Part shown: in pieces, positions 26,753 to 34,969 of the stretch | Layout of the letters: each line of letters starts with the position of its first letter | How positions within the stretch are numbered: position 1 is the first letter of the stretch | NCBI RefSeq assembly: GCF_002764115.1 | Contig: NZ_CP017940.1 | Coordinates: 3,136,501 to 3,200,500, forward strand | Reading direction: 5' to 3' | DNA length: 64,000 bases | Origin: Phyllobacterium zundukense | GTDB lineage: Bacteria > Pseudomonadota > Alphaproteobacteria > Rhizobiales > Rhizobiaceae | The notes under the pieces: generated by a model | What the model saw: the letters and a program-made list of their open reading frames with translations, nothing else | Databases searched by the model: none | What the model was told of the DNA's origin: nothing | Translations under genes and position numbers: made by a program

Positions 26753-28009
26753 ATGGCGCTCGAGCTTTCCGCGGAACAGCAGGCAATCGTGGCTGGCGCG
26801 CGCGGGGAAGGTGCTGCCATGGCCATGCGCATCGTCGCCGCCACCGCCCGGCTGATGGGTGCCCCATCGCTGATCCCCATCGCCTCGGCGCATATCGACG
26901 GCGCGCTCTATCACGGCGATTCCGGCACGCTGTTTGCCGAAAAGCTGGTCGAGGGTGGCGGCAAGGTTGCGGTGCGCGCCACGCTCAATGTCGGCTCGCT
27001 CGATTTGACCGGCTGTTCGAAGAACCGCCTGCCAGTCCATGAGCGCGACATGGCGCGGCGGATGATGGACGCCTACCGCAAGCTTGGCTGCGAGCCAAGC
27101 TGGACCTGCGCACCCTACCAGGCCGGCCACCGCCCGGCGCTCGGCAGCGACGTCGCCTGGGGCGAATCCAATGCCGTGGTGTTCTGCAATTCGGTGCTCG
27201 GCGCGCGCACCAACCGCTATGGCGATTTCCTCGATATTGCCTGCGCCATTTCCGGCTTCGCCCCCTATTACGGCTTTCACCGCCCGGAAAACCGCCGCGC
27301 CACGGTGGTCTTCGACGTGACCGGCCTCGACCCAGCGTTCCTGCAGTCCGAAGTCGCCTGGCCGATCCTCGGCAGCCTCTACGGCCGCGAGATCGGCGAT
27401 GCGGTCGGCGTGGTGGCGGGCATCGCCGTGCATCCCGGCGAGGATGCCCTCAAGGCCTTCGGCGCGGCCTCCGCCTCGGCGGGTGCCGTCGGCCTGTTCC
27501 ATGTGGCGGGCGTCACCCCGGAAGCGCCGGACCTTGCTACCGCCCTGCACCACCAGCCGCCGCAAGCGGTGATCCGGGTGACGGGGGAGATGATCGCCGA
27601 TTCGCGCCGCCGCCTTTCCACCGCGATGGATACCGGGCGCATCGATGCCGTCGCCATCGGCAGCCCGCACCTCTCGGTTGCGGAATTCGAGCGGCTGGAA
27701 ACATTGATCGCCGGGCGCAAGCTCAAGGTGCCGCTCTATGCCTGCACCGGCCGCCATGCGCTCGCCGCGCTGGAGCAGGATGGCCGCCGCCAGACACTCG
27801 AAGCCAGCGGCGTCATCATCGTCGCCGATACCTGCGTCGTCGTCACGCCAATCCTGCCGGATATTGCCGGCGCCGTGCTGATGACCAATTCCGGCAAGTT
27901 CGCCCATTACGCGCCGGGCAATACCGGCTACGGCGTTATTTACGGCTCCATGGCTGAATGTGTGGCAAGCGCCGTCAACGGCCGCCCCGTTTTCGAGGCT
28001 GCGTCATGA
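26753..28009 (+). CDS. Aconitase X large (catalytic) subunit
   Basis: The 418-residue protein matches the DUF521/aconitase X catalytic domain. Cysteines in SCKN-like GCSKNRLP, EPSWTCAPYQ and FCNSVLGARTNRYGD are the expected iron-sulfur and active-site positions, and SGKFAHYAPG lies near the C-terminus. In two-subunit bacterial relatives the pair dehydrates cis-3-hydroxy-L-proline, giving a precursor of proline. The small subunit gene follows with an ATGA overlap, so the complex is complete here. The pathway link to hydroxyproline use is inferred from family knowledge; no other pathway genes are nearby. Confidence 0.85.
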   Translation: MALELSAEQQAIVAGARGEGAAMAMRIVAATARLMGAPSLIPIASAHIDGALYHGDSGTLFAEKLVEGGGKVAVRATLNVGSLDLTGCSKNRLPVHERDMARRMMDAYRKLGCEPSWTCAPYQAGHRPALGSDVAWGESNAVVFCNSVLGARTNRYGDFLDIACAISGFAPYYGFHRPENRRATVVFDVTGLDPAFLQSEVAWPILGSLYGREIGDAVGVVAGIAVHPGEDALKAFGAASASAGAVGLFHVAGVTPEAPDLATALHHQPPQAVIRVTGEMIADSRRRLSTAMDTGRIDAVAIGSPHLSVAEFERLETLIAGRKLKVPLYACTGRHALAALEQDGRRQTLEASGVIIVADTCVVVTPILPDIAGAVLMTNSGKFAHYAPGNTGYGVIYGSMAECVASAVNGRPVFEAAS

Positions 28010-28443
28010 GGGGCGAAATCCTTGTCGAGGGTCAGGGCGCCCAGGGCGAGGCGCTGGTCCTGACCGCCCCCACCAGCTTCTGGGGCGGGGTCAATCCGAA
28101 GACCGGGCTGATTGCCGATGTGCGCCACCCGCAGCATGGCGTGTCGATCAGCGGCAAGGTGCTGTGCCTGCCCGGCACCATCGGCTCGTCCTCGGCTGCC
28201 GCCGTGCTGCTGGAACTGGTCAGCGCCGGGCTCGCACCCGCCGCGATTATCCTGCATGAGCCGGACGCGATCCTGCTGCTCGGGTTGATCGTCGCGCAGG
28301 AAATGGGCCACGCAACGCCGATAGCGCTCAGGTTGGATCGGGGGGAGTTCGCAGGCTTTGCCGGTCACCGGCTCCGGATCAGCGCCGATGGCTCGGTGCT
28401 TATCTCCCCCCATGTGGGGGAGAACGGATTTTCTTGGATTTAG
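28006..28443 (+). CDS. Aconitase X small (swivel, DUF126) subunit
   Basis: The 145-residue protein has the DUF126 swivel fold: GEALVLTAPTSFWGGVNPKTG at residues ~12-32, the DVRHPQHGVSISGKVLCLPG stretch, and GSSSAAAVLLEL, which lines the active site of aconitase-type enzymes. The start ATG 28006 overlaps the stop of the large subunit gene. The last ~14 codons (from about 28400) lie inside a palindromic repeat, which supplies the stop codon TAG, so the natural C-terminus has probably been replaced. Confidence 0.83.
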   Translation: MRGEILVEGQGAQGEALVLTAPTSFWGGVNPKTGLIADVRHPQHGVSISGKVLCLPGTIGSSSAAAVLLELVSAGLAPAAIILHEPDAILLLGLIVAQEMGHATPIALRLDRGEFAGFAGHRLRISADGSVLISPHVGENGFSWI

Positions 28444-28581
28444 CCTCTTTGCTAAATCCTTAGAAAATCCAAGAGAGGGGGATACTACAATGATTGCAAA
28501 TCCCCTCTCTTGCGATTTCTAGCACTTAGCCAAGAGGCTAAGATGCTGAAATCGCTTTCTCTCCCACAAGGGGAGAGATAA
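28400..28581. repeat. Mosaic palindromic repeat element, copy A
   Basis: This 182-bp element begins TTATCTCCCCC and ends GGGGAGAGATAA, so its ends are inverted repeats. Inside lie two further hairpins: one of the ATTTTCTTGGATTTAG type (28428-28470) and one of the GCGATTTCTAGC ... GCTGAAATCGC type (28512-28554). The same four parts occur in reversed order and orientation at 40323-40503. This is the layout of rhizobial intergenic mosaic elements. It sits between convergent genes and could form bidirectional transcript ends. Confidence 0.85.
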
Positions 28582-28603
28582 CGCGGCATCCCTCGCAATA
28601 TGA

Positions 28604-29599
28604 CTAAACCCTGTCCGGCAACACCCGGTCCGGAGGGCGGTGCCCGTCGATGAAGGTGCGAATGTTGATGATCACCTTCTCGCCCATGTCGATGCGCCCT
28701 TCGAGCGTCGCCGAGCCCATGTGCGGCACAATCACCACCTTGCCCTGCTTGGCAAGCTTGCGCAGCTTGGAGTTGACCGCAGGCTCATGCTCGAACACGT
28801 CCAGCGCCGCACCGGACAATTTGCCGTGTTCCAGCTGCTCGATCAGCGCGTGTTCGTCGATGATCTGACCGCGCGCCGTATTGACGACGAAGGCGGTCGG
28901 CTGCATCAGGGCGATGCGACGGGCGGAGAGCAGATGAAAGGTCGCCGGCGTCGAAGGGCAATTGACCGAGATGATGTCCATGCGCGCCAGCATCTGGTCG
29001 AGGCTTTCCCAATAGGTCGCCTCCAGTTCCTCTTCGGTCTTCGGGTTCACCGGCTTGCGGTTGTGATAATGGATCGACAGGCCGAAGGCCTTGGCGCGGC
29101 GGGCAACCGCAGTGCCGATACGGCCCATGCCAACAATGCCGAGGCGCTTGCCCCAGATACGGCGGCCGAGCATCCAGGTCGGGCCCCAGCCCTCCCATTT
29201 GCCATCGTCGAGCAGGATGGCAGCGCCTTCGACGAGGCGGCGCGGCAATGCCAGCATCAACGCCATGGTCATGTCCGCCGTGTCTTCGGTAAGGACATTC
29301 GGCGTGTTGGTGACAGTGATACCGCGCTTGGCCGCGGCAGCCACATCGATATTGTCCGTGCCGTTGCCGAAATTGGCAATCAGTTTGAGGTTCGGACCGG
29401 CAGCGTTGATGATCTCTTCGCTGATATGGTCGGTAATGGTCGGCACGAGAACATTGGCGTATTTGACGGCGTCAATCAGTTCCGACTTTGACAGCCGCCG
29501 GTCATCTACATTCAGCCGCGCTTCGAAGAGCTCGCGCATGCGTGTCTCGATGGGATCCGGCAGTTTACGGGTGATGACGACCAGAGGCTTCTTGCTCAC
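28604..29599 (-). CDS. D-2-hydroxyacid dehydrogenase (glyoxylate/hydroxypyruvate reductase-like)
   Basis: The 331-residue protein has the D-isomer-specific fold. The catalytic arginine is in VNTARGQIID, the NAD-binding motif GMGRIGTAVARRA near residue 157, the glutamate in DVFEHEP and the histidine in VIVPHMGSAT near 293. It likely reduces glyoxylate or hydroxypyruvate or oxidises a related D-acid. The GTG start at 29599 follows GGGAGGGG; the longer upstream frame includes residues unlike the family. It stands alone between a repeat and a divergent SH3 protein. Confidence 0.88.
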   Translation of the reverse strand: MSKKPLVVITRKLPDPIETRMRELFEARLNVDDRRLSKSELIDAVKYANVLVPTITDHISEEIINAAGPNLKLIANFGNGTDNIDVAAAAKRGITVTNTPNVLTEDTADMTMALMLALPRRLVEGAAILLDDGKWEGWGPTWMLGRRIWGKRLGIVGMGRIGTAVARRAKAFGLSIHYHNRKPVNPKTEEELEATYWESLDQMLARMDIISVNCPSTPATFHLLSARRIALMQPTAFVVNTARGQIIDEHALIEQLEHGKLSGAALDVFEHEPAVNSKLRKLAKQGKVVIVPHMGSATLEGRIDMGEKVIINIRTFIDGHRPPDRVLPDRV

Positions 29600-29759
29600 C
29601 AATATTCCCCTCCCTTTTAGAGACGCTATTGAGACCTCTTTAACCAAGTCATTGCAAACTGCAATTGCTCTTGTGCGTTCCTCCACCTGTCTATCAAGGC
29701 GGCGCATCAAAGACAAAGAAAAATAGGGATCGTTCTCCATTCTGCCGCAAAATCGGCTA

Positions 29760-30353
29760 ATGCAGGTCCGGAACGATGAAGGACTGATTTTGTTGAACCT
29801 GAGAAATATTCGCTCTTTCCTGACTGCCGGCAGCATCGCGGCTGCCCTGGCCTTGAGCATCCCGCTCAGCGTGCCGGCCGTGTCGAAAGCCGAAGCGGCG
29901 GCACAGGTCGGCCCAAGCGGCCTGCCATTGCCACGCTTCGTCAGCCTGAAACCTGGCCGCGTCAACCTGCGTGTGGGGCCGGGCCGCGACTATGCGGTGA
30001 CCTGGCTCTTCCTGAAATCCGGCCTGCCGGTCGAAATTATCCAGGAATACGACAATTGGCGGCGTATCCGCGATTCGGAAGGTACGGAGGGTTGGGTGTA
30101 TCAATCGCTGCTGTCGGGCAAGCGTACGGCGATGACCGCGCCGTGGCAGCGTGACAAGGATGGCGTCATGCTCAACGTCTACCGCAGCCCCGATGACAAA
30201 TCGGGTGTCGTGGCAAAGGTTCAGCCCGGCGTATTGGGGACGCTGAAGGCCTGCAATGGCAATTTTTGCCGCCTGGCATTCAGTGGCGCCAGCGGCTGGG
30301 TGCGCCAGCCGGACATCTGGGGCGCCTATCCGGATGAGAAGTTCGACGATTGA
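29760..30353 (+). CDS. Exported SH3-domain protein
   Basis: The 197-residue protein has a signal peptide (hydrophobic residues ~19-40, ending near SKAEAAA). Two bacterial SH3 repeats follow, the first with VNLRVGPGRDYAVTW ... WVYQSLL and the second with LNVYRSPDDKSGVV ... GWVRQPDIWG. Such proteins are periplasmic and probably bind peptidoglycan or peptides. The ATG at 29760 has no ribosome-binding site; TTG 29793, which has GAAGGA nine bases upstream, may be the true start and would keep the signal peptide. Confidence 0.8.
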   Translation: MQVRNDEGLILLNLRNIRSFLTAGSIAAALALSIPLSVPAVSKAEAAAQVGPSGLPLPRFVSLKPGRVNLRVGPGRDYAVTWLFLKSGLPVEIIQEYDNWRRIRDSEGTEGWVYQSLLSGKRTAMTAPWQRDKDGVMLNVYRSPDDKSGVVAKVQPGVLGTLKACNGNFCRLAFSGASGWVRQPDIWGAYPDEKFDD

Positions 30354-30415
30354 GCTCATCCATCCCGGCAGCAGCCCACCACAGCGGCACGGTCGCTTTC
30401 GGCTCCATCGAACTT

Positions 30416-30598
30416 TCACGCGCCAGCCTTGTTCGCCTTCTGTAACAACTCAGCTCGACGCGCCGTGAAATCCGCTTCAACTTCTTCACTGGAGCGACCC
30501 TGCCCGGCTCGCATCGAAGCTCGCGCCTTCTCAACTTTCTTGCTCAAGAATGCATCATATTCGCGTGCCGCTCGCTGGCGCTCGACGAACTCCCGCAT
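30416..30598 (-). CDS. Possible antitoxin remnant
   Basis: The 60 codons from ATG 30598 read REFVERQRAAREYDAFLSKK and then RSSEEVEADFTARRAELLQK. This looks like the C-terminal half of a ParD/StbD-type antitoxin, where a Y-D-A-F/W pattern and a GxxxEEV segment recur. No DNA-binding N-terminus and no toxin partner were found. The start lacks a strong ribosome-binding site. It may be a decayed gene. Confidence 0.35.
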   Translation of the reverse strand: MREFVERQRAAREYDAFLSKKVEKARASMRAGQGRSSEEVEADFTARRAELLQKANKAGA

Positions 30599-30680
30599 CA
30601 ATCGCCTATGACCTGTGACGCAGGGCGGTGCAGCGCCTCCAAACGATTGGTACTGACATGTACAAATAAGCTGCCGGAAC

Positions 30681-31025
30681 CTATGCAGCCTTGGTGATCG
30701 TAAAATCCACATGCACAGCATCATAGGGAAAAACAATTCTGCCATCGGCGGTCTTTTCGAGAATGCCTGCATCCAGTAGCGCATGCACGTCCCCATGCGT
30801 CGTTTTCACATCACGCTCCAGCTTTCGGGCGAGACCGCGCAATGTCATCGCTTCCTGGCCCGTCATTGATCGTATGACATCCCATCGTCGAGGCGTGATT
30901 GTCTGCCACAGCAGTTCCACAGAGGCAAATGTCAGAAAGGTACCCTGCTTTTCGCCGCGAAACGCTCCTGCCAGGCGCTGCTTGGCTTCATCCAGGCTCG
31001 ATACGCCTACCGTTACAGTATTCAT
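30681..31025 (-). CDS. HVO_A0114-type winged-helix antitoxin (TumA-like)
   Basis: The 114-residue protein has a helix-turn-helix region LWQTITPRRWDVIRSM, then GLARKLERDVKTTHGDVHAL, and the wing GILEKTADGRIVFPYD. This fits the family that pairs with TumE/DUF6516 toxins. It starts inside the end of the upstream toxin gene (ATGA overlap at 31022-31025), so the toxin comes first, as in higBA. It is expected to neutralise the toxin and repress the shared promoter. Confidence 0.78.
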   Translation of the reverse strand: MNTVTVGVSSLDEAKQRLAGAFRGEKQGTFLTFASVELLWQTITPRRWDVIRSMTGQEAMTLRGLARKLERDVKTTHGDVHALLDAGILEKTADGRIVFPYDAVHVDFTITKAA

Positions 31026-31318
31026 CGTTTCAGCCTCCGTTCAATGTCGTGCCAGAAGTCGGCTTGCAATGTATCAAGTCCTGAAAACTGATAGATCGCC
31101 TCATCTACTCCAATGTGCTTGTGATCGCCTTTTCCTGCCTCGTTGTCGTAGCGAACGACGCCGATATTGTTCTCGATCAGGGCCAGTCGGTACTTGAAAT
31201 CATGCGAACTGCCACGAACCGGCTCCGGTACACGCCAAATTACGATTTCGGCAAAGAGACCCGTGGCCAGTTCCAAACGTTCTTTAAGGATCAGTTCGGC
31301 TTTTGGCCCCCTCTTCAT
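31022..31318 (-). CDS. TumE/DUF6516-family toxin
   Basis: The 98-residue protein starts MKRGPKAELILKERLELATG and has the typical VPEPVRGSSHDFKYRLAL and RYDNEAGKGDHKH blocks of the DUF6516 family, whose members pair with an HVO_A0114-type regulator. A nuclease-like activity has been proposed for the family; the GDHKH motif may hold catalytic residues. The ATG at 31318 was chosen because it starts at the conserved region. The pair is probably transcribed from a promoter upstream of 31318. Confidence 0.76.
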   Translation of the reverse strand: MKRGPKAELILKERLELATGLFAEIVIWRVPEPVRGSSHDFKYRLALIENNIGVVRYDNEAGKGDHKHIGVDEAIYQFSGLDTLQADFWHDIERRLKR

Positions 31319-31426
31319 GTTGGCAATTTTATCAACAGATAGCACTGTTGGCAATATACCCAACACCTACGCCCACTCGTGATGATAATGGCGAATAGGG
31401 GATGTGACCCGGGGGATCAGGTCATA

Positions 31427-31450
31427 CAAAAAAACGGCCGCAACGGCCGC
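31427..31450 (-). terminator. Rho-independent terminator of irr
   Basis: On the minus strand GCGGCCG and CGGCCGT pair around TTG and run into seven T residues. It lies 13 bp past the irr stop. Confidence 0.85.
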
Positions 31451-31462
31451 TTTCCCGGATCA

Positions 31463-31891
31463 TCAGCGCTTTTTGCGCAACCGGATGATAATATCGACGT
31501 TGACGATTTCCATGCCTTCCGGCACGGGCGGCAAATGGCCGACCATGGCTGAGCCATCGGGGATATCGATTACTTCGTTCGCACCTTCAACGAAAAAGTG
31601 ATGATGGTCGGAAACATTGGTGTCGAAATAGGTCTTGGCGCCTTCGACGGCGAGAATGCGCAGCATTCCGGCCTGGGTGAACTGATGCAGTGTATTATAA
31701 ACTGTCGCCAGCGAAACCGGCACATTGGCGCTCTGCGCCTCTTCGTGCAGTTCCTCGGCGGAAAGGTGCCTGTCACCCTTGGAAAAGATCAGGCTGGCAA
31801 GGGCAACGCGTTGACGGGTCGGCCGCAATCCTGCAAAGCGCAAGCGCTCCTGCAAGGATACATCGGCGTCTATCTCATAAGAAATATGCAT
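31463..31891 (-). CDS. irr: Iron response regulator Irr (Fur family)
   Basis: The 142-residue protein has the Fur fold with the winged helix RPTRQRVALASLIF ... VSLATVYNTLHQF and the SDHHHFFVEG segment. The HHH cluster is the haem-binding site of rhizobial Irr. The cysteine-containing haem regulatory motif of Bradyrhizobium Irr is absent, as in most other rhizobia. Irr represses haem synthesis and regulates iron uptake when haem is scarce. The gene is divergent from fabA, an arrangement I recall from related Rhizobiales. Confidence 0.92.
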   Translation of the reverse strand: MHISYEIDADVSLQERLRFAGLRPTRQRVALASLIFSKGDRHLSAEELHEEAQSANVPVSLATVYNTLHQFTQAGMLRILAVEGAKTYFDTNVSDHHHFFVEGANEVIDIPDGSAMVGHLPPVPEGMEIVNVDIIIRLRKKR

Positions 31892-31964
31892 GGCCCGTCT
31901 GCCACTCCGTTAACTGATATCGAAAGTCACACCACAGACGCGTTGTCTATCGTGTTACATGATT

Positions 31965-31993
31965 GATATATGCTGTCTTGCGAAATCGATCAA
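31965..31993 (-). promoter_or_regulatory. Likely irr promoter
   Basis: On the minus strand TTGATC (31988-31993) and TATATC (31965-31970) are separated by 17 bp, with a leader of about 70 nt to the irr ATG. The rest of the 324-bp irr-fabA gap shows no gene; the fabA promoter must lie on the right side of it. Prediction only. Confidence 0.45.
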
Positions 31994-32215
31994 TAGGCAG
32001 CAATTACACCATTCGTCTAGGGGAAAGCTTGGGATTCCTGGAATCGTTCTGTCATATGAAATTCGCAGGAGGCTTGATGAAGCCAAGGGTTCCATTTGCC
32101 TGTGGTTTGCTCTAGACAGCGTTTTCAGGCGGAAACACTGTATGATAGTGTCCGCGCGCGTCAAACGTATCTCGCGATCCGAGCGCAAGCCTTGAACTAA
32201 CTGATGGGAGACAGA

Positions 32216-32731
32216 ATGCCAGAACAGAAATCAAGCTACGGGTATGAAGAGCTCCTCGCCTGTGCCCGCGGAGAGATGTTCGGTCAGGGCAATGCCCAAT
32301 TGCCAGCACCACCCATGCTGATGTTTGACCGCATCACCGAGATTTCTGAAACAGGCGGCGAAAACGGCAAGGGCTATATCCGCGCCGAATTCGACATCAA
32401 GCCGGATCTATGGTTCTTCCCCTGCCATTTCATTGGCGATCCTGTCATGCCCGGGTGCCTCGGCCTCGACGCAATGTGGCAATTGACCGGCTTCTATCTC
32501 GGCTGGCTCGGTGAGCCCGGGAAGGGCCGCGCCCTCTCGACCGGTGAAGTGAAGTTTACCGGCATGGTCACGCCCAAGACCAAAGTTGTCGAATATGGCA
32601 TCGACTTCAAGCGTGTGATGCGCGGTCGATTGGTGCTTGGCATTGCCGATGGCTGGTTAAAAGCCGATGGCGAGACTATCTATAAAGCAACTGACCTGCG
32701 GGTTGGCCTGTTCAAGGATAGCGCTGCCTGA
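32216..32731 (+). CDS. fabA: 3-hydroxydecanoyl-ACP dehydratase/isomerase
   Basis: FabA dehydrates 3-hydroxydecanoyl-ACP and isomerises the product, the committed step to unsaturated fatty acids. The 171-residue hot-dog protein contains the active-site histidine in [20 protein letters not shown] and the [19 protein letters not shown] block. The ATG at 32216 follows GGGAG; four earlier codons were rejected. It heads the fabA-fabB-fabI operon. Confidence 0.97.
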   Translation: MPEQKSSYGYEELLACARGEMFGQGNAQLPAPPMLMFDRITEISETGGENGKGYIRAEFDIKPDLWFFPCHFIGDPVMPGCLGLDAMWQLTGFYLGWLGEPGKGRALSTGEVKFTGMVTPKTKVVEYGIDFKRVMRGRLVLGIADGWLKADGETIYKATDLRVGLFKDSAA

Positions 32732-32767
32732 GGATTCAGTCAGCGCAAACCCTTCAAGGAGATCGCG

Positions 32768-33994
32768 ATGCGGCGAGTGGTTGTGACGGGCATGGGTATC
32801 GTGTCCTCTATCGGCAATAATACGCAGGAGGTGCTTGAATCCCTGCGTACAGCGAAATCGGGAATTGTCTTCGCTGAAGAATATGCGAAACATGGTTTTC
32901 GCAGTCAGGTTCACGGCGCCCCGACACTTGATCCGTCAACGCTGGTAGACCGCCGCGCCATGCGCTTCCACGGCGGCGGCACCGCCTGGAACCACGTAGC
33001 CATGGATCAGGCGATCGCCGATGCAGGGCTCGATGCAAGCCTCATCTCCAATGAGCGCACCGGCATCATCATGGGATCGGGAGGCTCGTCCACCCGTACT
33101 ATCGTCGAAGCCGCCGAGAAGACCATCGAATCCGGGTCGAGCAAGAAGGTCGGTCCGTTTGCGGTGCCGAAGGCCATGTCCTCGACCGCTTCGGCAACGC
33201 TTGCCACGTGGTTCAAGATCAAGGGCGTCAACTATTCCATCTCGTCAGCCTGCGCGACCTCCAACCATTGCGTCGGCAACGCCTATGAGATGATCCAGTA
33301 CGGCAAGCAGGACATGATGTTCGCCGGCGGCTGCGAGGATCTCGACTGGACCCTTTCTGTGCTGTTTGACGGCATGGGTGCCATGTCATCCAAATATAAC
33401 GACCGCCCTTCGGTGGCCTCGCGCGCCTATGACAAGAACCGCGATGGTTTCGTCATTTCCGGCGGCGCGGGCGTTCTGGTTCTCGAAGAACTGGAACATG
33501 CCAAGGCGCGTGGTGCGAAGATTTATGGCGAGCTGGTCGGCTACGGCGTGACATCTGACGGCGCTGATATGGTCGCCCCGAGCGGCGAAGGCGCCGCACG
33601 CTGCATGCGTATGGCGATCGCCAACGTCAAGGGTCCCATCGACTACATCAATCCGCATGCGACCTCGACGCCAGTGGGTGACCTCAAGGAAATCGAGGCC
33701 ATCCGCGAAGTCTTCGGTTCTGGCAACCAGTGCCCGCCAATTTCGGCTACCAAATCGCTGACGGGGCATTCGCAGGGCGCGACGGGCGTGCACGAGTCAA
33801 TCTACTCGCTGCTGATGATGAACAATGACTTCATCGCCGAGAGTGCCAATATCGAAGAACTCGATCCGGCATTCAGCGACATGCCCATTGCACGCAAGCG
33901 GATCGACAATGTCAAATTGAACACGGTCCTGACCAATTCCTTCGGATTTGGCGGCACGAATGCATCGCTGGTCTACCAGCGCTACGAGGGTTGA
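32768..33994 (+). CDS. fabB: 3-oxoacyl-ACP synthase I
   Basis: FabB elongates the cis-unsaturated intermediate made by FabA. The 408-residue protein has the catalytic cysteine in [16 protein letters not shown] near residue 163, the two histidines in [11 protein letters not shown] near 297 and [12 protein letters not shown] near 332, and the C-terminal [13 protein letters not shown]. The ATG at 32768 follows AAGGAG. The fabA-fabB-fabI gaps are 36 and 9 bp. Confidence 0.97.
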   Translation: MRRVVVTGMGIVSSIGNNTQEVLESLRTAKSGIVFAEEYAKHGFRSQVHGAPTLDPSTLVDRRAMRFHGGGTAWNHVAMDQAIADAGLDASLISNERTGIIMGSGGSSTRTIVEAAEKTIESGSSKKVGPFAVPKAMSSTASATLATWFKIKGVNYSISSACATSNHCVGNAYEMIQYGKQDMMFAGGCEDLDWTLSVLFDGMGAMSSKYNDRPSVASRAYDKNRDGFVISGGAGVLVLEELEHAKARGAKIYGELVGYGVTSDGADMVAPSGEGAARCMRMAIANVKGPIDYINPHATSTPVGDLKEIEAIREVFGSGNQCPPISATKSLTGHSQGATGVHESIYSLLMMNNDFIAESANIEELDPAFSDMPIARKRIDNVKLNTVLTNSFGFGGTNASLVYQRYEG

Positions 33995-34003
33995 GGGGAA
34001 AAT

Positions 34004-34819
34004 ATGGGTGAATTGATGAAGGGCAAGCGCGGTCTCATCATGGGGGTCGCGAACAGCCATTCCATTGCCTGGGGAATCGCCAAGGAACTGGCCGATAACG
34101 GTGCCGAACTTGCCTTTACCTATCAGGGCGACGCTTTCGGCAAGCGCGTTGCGCCGCTCGCCGAACAGCTCGGCTCGAAATTGCTGCTGCCATGCGATGT
34201 CGAGAATATCGCAACTGTCGATGCGGTCTTCGAGACGCTGGAAAAGGAATGGGGCAGCATCGACTTCGTGGTTCACGCCATCGGCTTTTCCGACAAGTCG
34301 CAGCTCAAGGGCCGCTATGCCGATGTGACCACGCGTGACAATTTCAGCCGCACCATGGTGATCTCGGCCTATTCCTTTACCGAGGTCGCACAGCGGGCCT
34401 CGAAGCTGATGAAGGATGGCGGCTCGATCCTGACGCTGACCTATGGCGGCTCCACCCGCGTCATGCCCAACTACAATGTGATGGGTGTGGCCAAGGCGGC
34501 GCTGGAAGCCATGGTCCGCTATCTGGCCGCCGACTACGGTCCGGAAGGCATTCGCGTCAATGCAATTTCTGCGGGTCCTGTGCGAACGTTGGCAGGCGCC
34601 GGCATCGGCGATGCCCGTGCCATGTTCTCGTACCAGAAGCGCAACGCGCCGCTGCGCCGGACGGTCGATATCGAAGACGTCGGCCGCTCGGCCCTCTACC
34701 TGCTGTCAGATCTTTCGAGCGGCGTTACCGGTGAGATCCACTATGTGGACTCCGGCTACAACATTGTGTCGATGCCGACCTTGGAAGAATTGAAGAAATC
34801 CGACGACGGCAAGGAATGA
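34004..34819 (+). CDS. fabI: Enoyl-ACP reductase (NADH)
   Basis: FabI performs the last reduction of each elongation cycle. The 271-residue SDR-type enzyme has GVANSHSIAWGIAKEL near the N-terminus, and the tyrosine/lysine pair in YNVMGVAKAALEAMVRY (Y-x6-K). ISAGPVRTLAGAGIG is the substrate-loop region where triclosan-type inhibitors bind in the family. It is the last gene of the operon before a terminator. Start ATG 34004 follows GAGGGG; ATG 34016 is an alternative. Confidence 0.96.
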   Translation: MGELMKGKRGLIMGVANSHSIAWGIAKELADNGAELAFTYQGDAFGKRVAPLAEQLGSKLLLPCDVENIATVDAVFETLEKEWGSIDFVVHAIGFSDKSQLKGRYADVTTRDNFSRTMVISAYSFTEVAQRASKLMKDGGSILTLTYGGSTRVMPNYNVMGVAKAALEAMVRYLAADYGPEGIRVNAISAGPVRTLAGAGIGDARAMFSYQKRNAPLRRTVDIEDVGRSALYLLSDLSSGVTGEIHYVDSGYNIVSMPTLEELKKSDDGKE

Positions 34820-34832
34820 TTTCTTGCAACGG

Positions 34833-34858
34833 CCTGTCCCGGTAACGGGACAGGTTTT
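34833..34858 (+). terminator. Terminator after fabI
   Basis: CCTGTCCCG at 34833-34841 pairs with CGGGACAGG at 34846-34854, with a GTAA loop, and TTTT follows. It closes the fabA-fabB-fabI operon 13 bp after the fabI stop. Confidence 0.8.
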
Positions 34859-34969
34859 GAATAGGTTTGTGTGAAAACCACACGACAACCTGCAAAAATC
34901 ATACAAGAATCGGTCAAAATGAGACGGATTTTTCCACCCTTGGTGGCAAAATAGTTGTCCCGGGTAGAG

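Noticed and set aside
26723..27907. 394-codon frame on the minus strand
   Set aside because: It is the antisense shadow of the aconitase X large subunit, which has clear family motifs.
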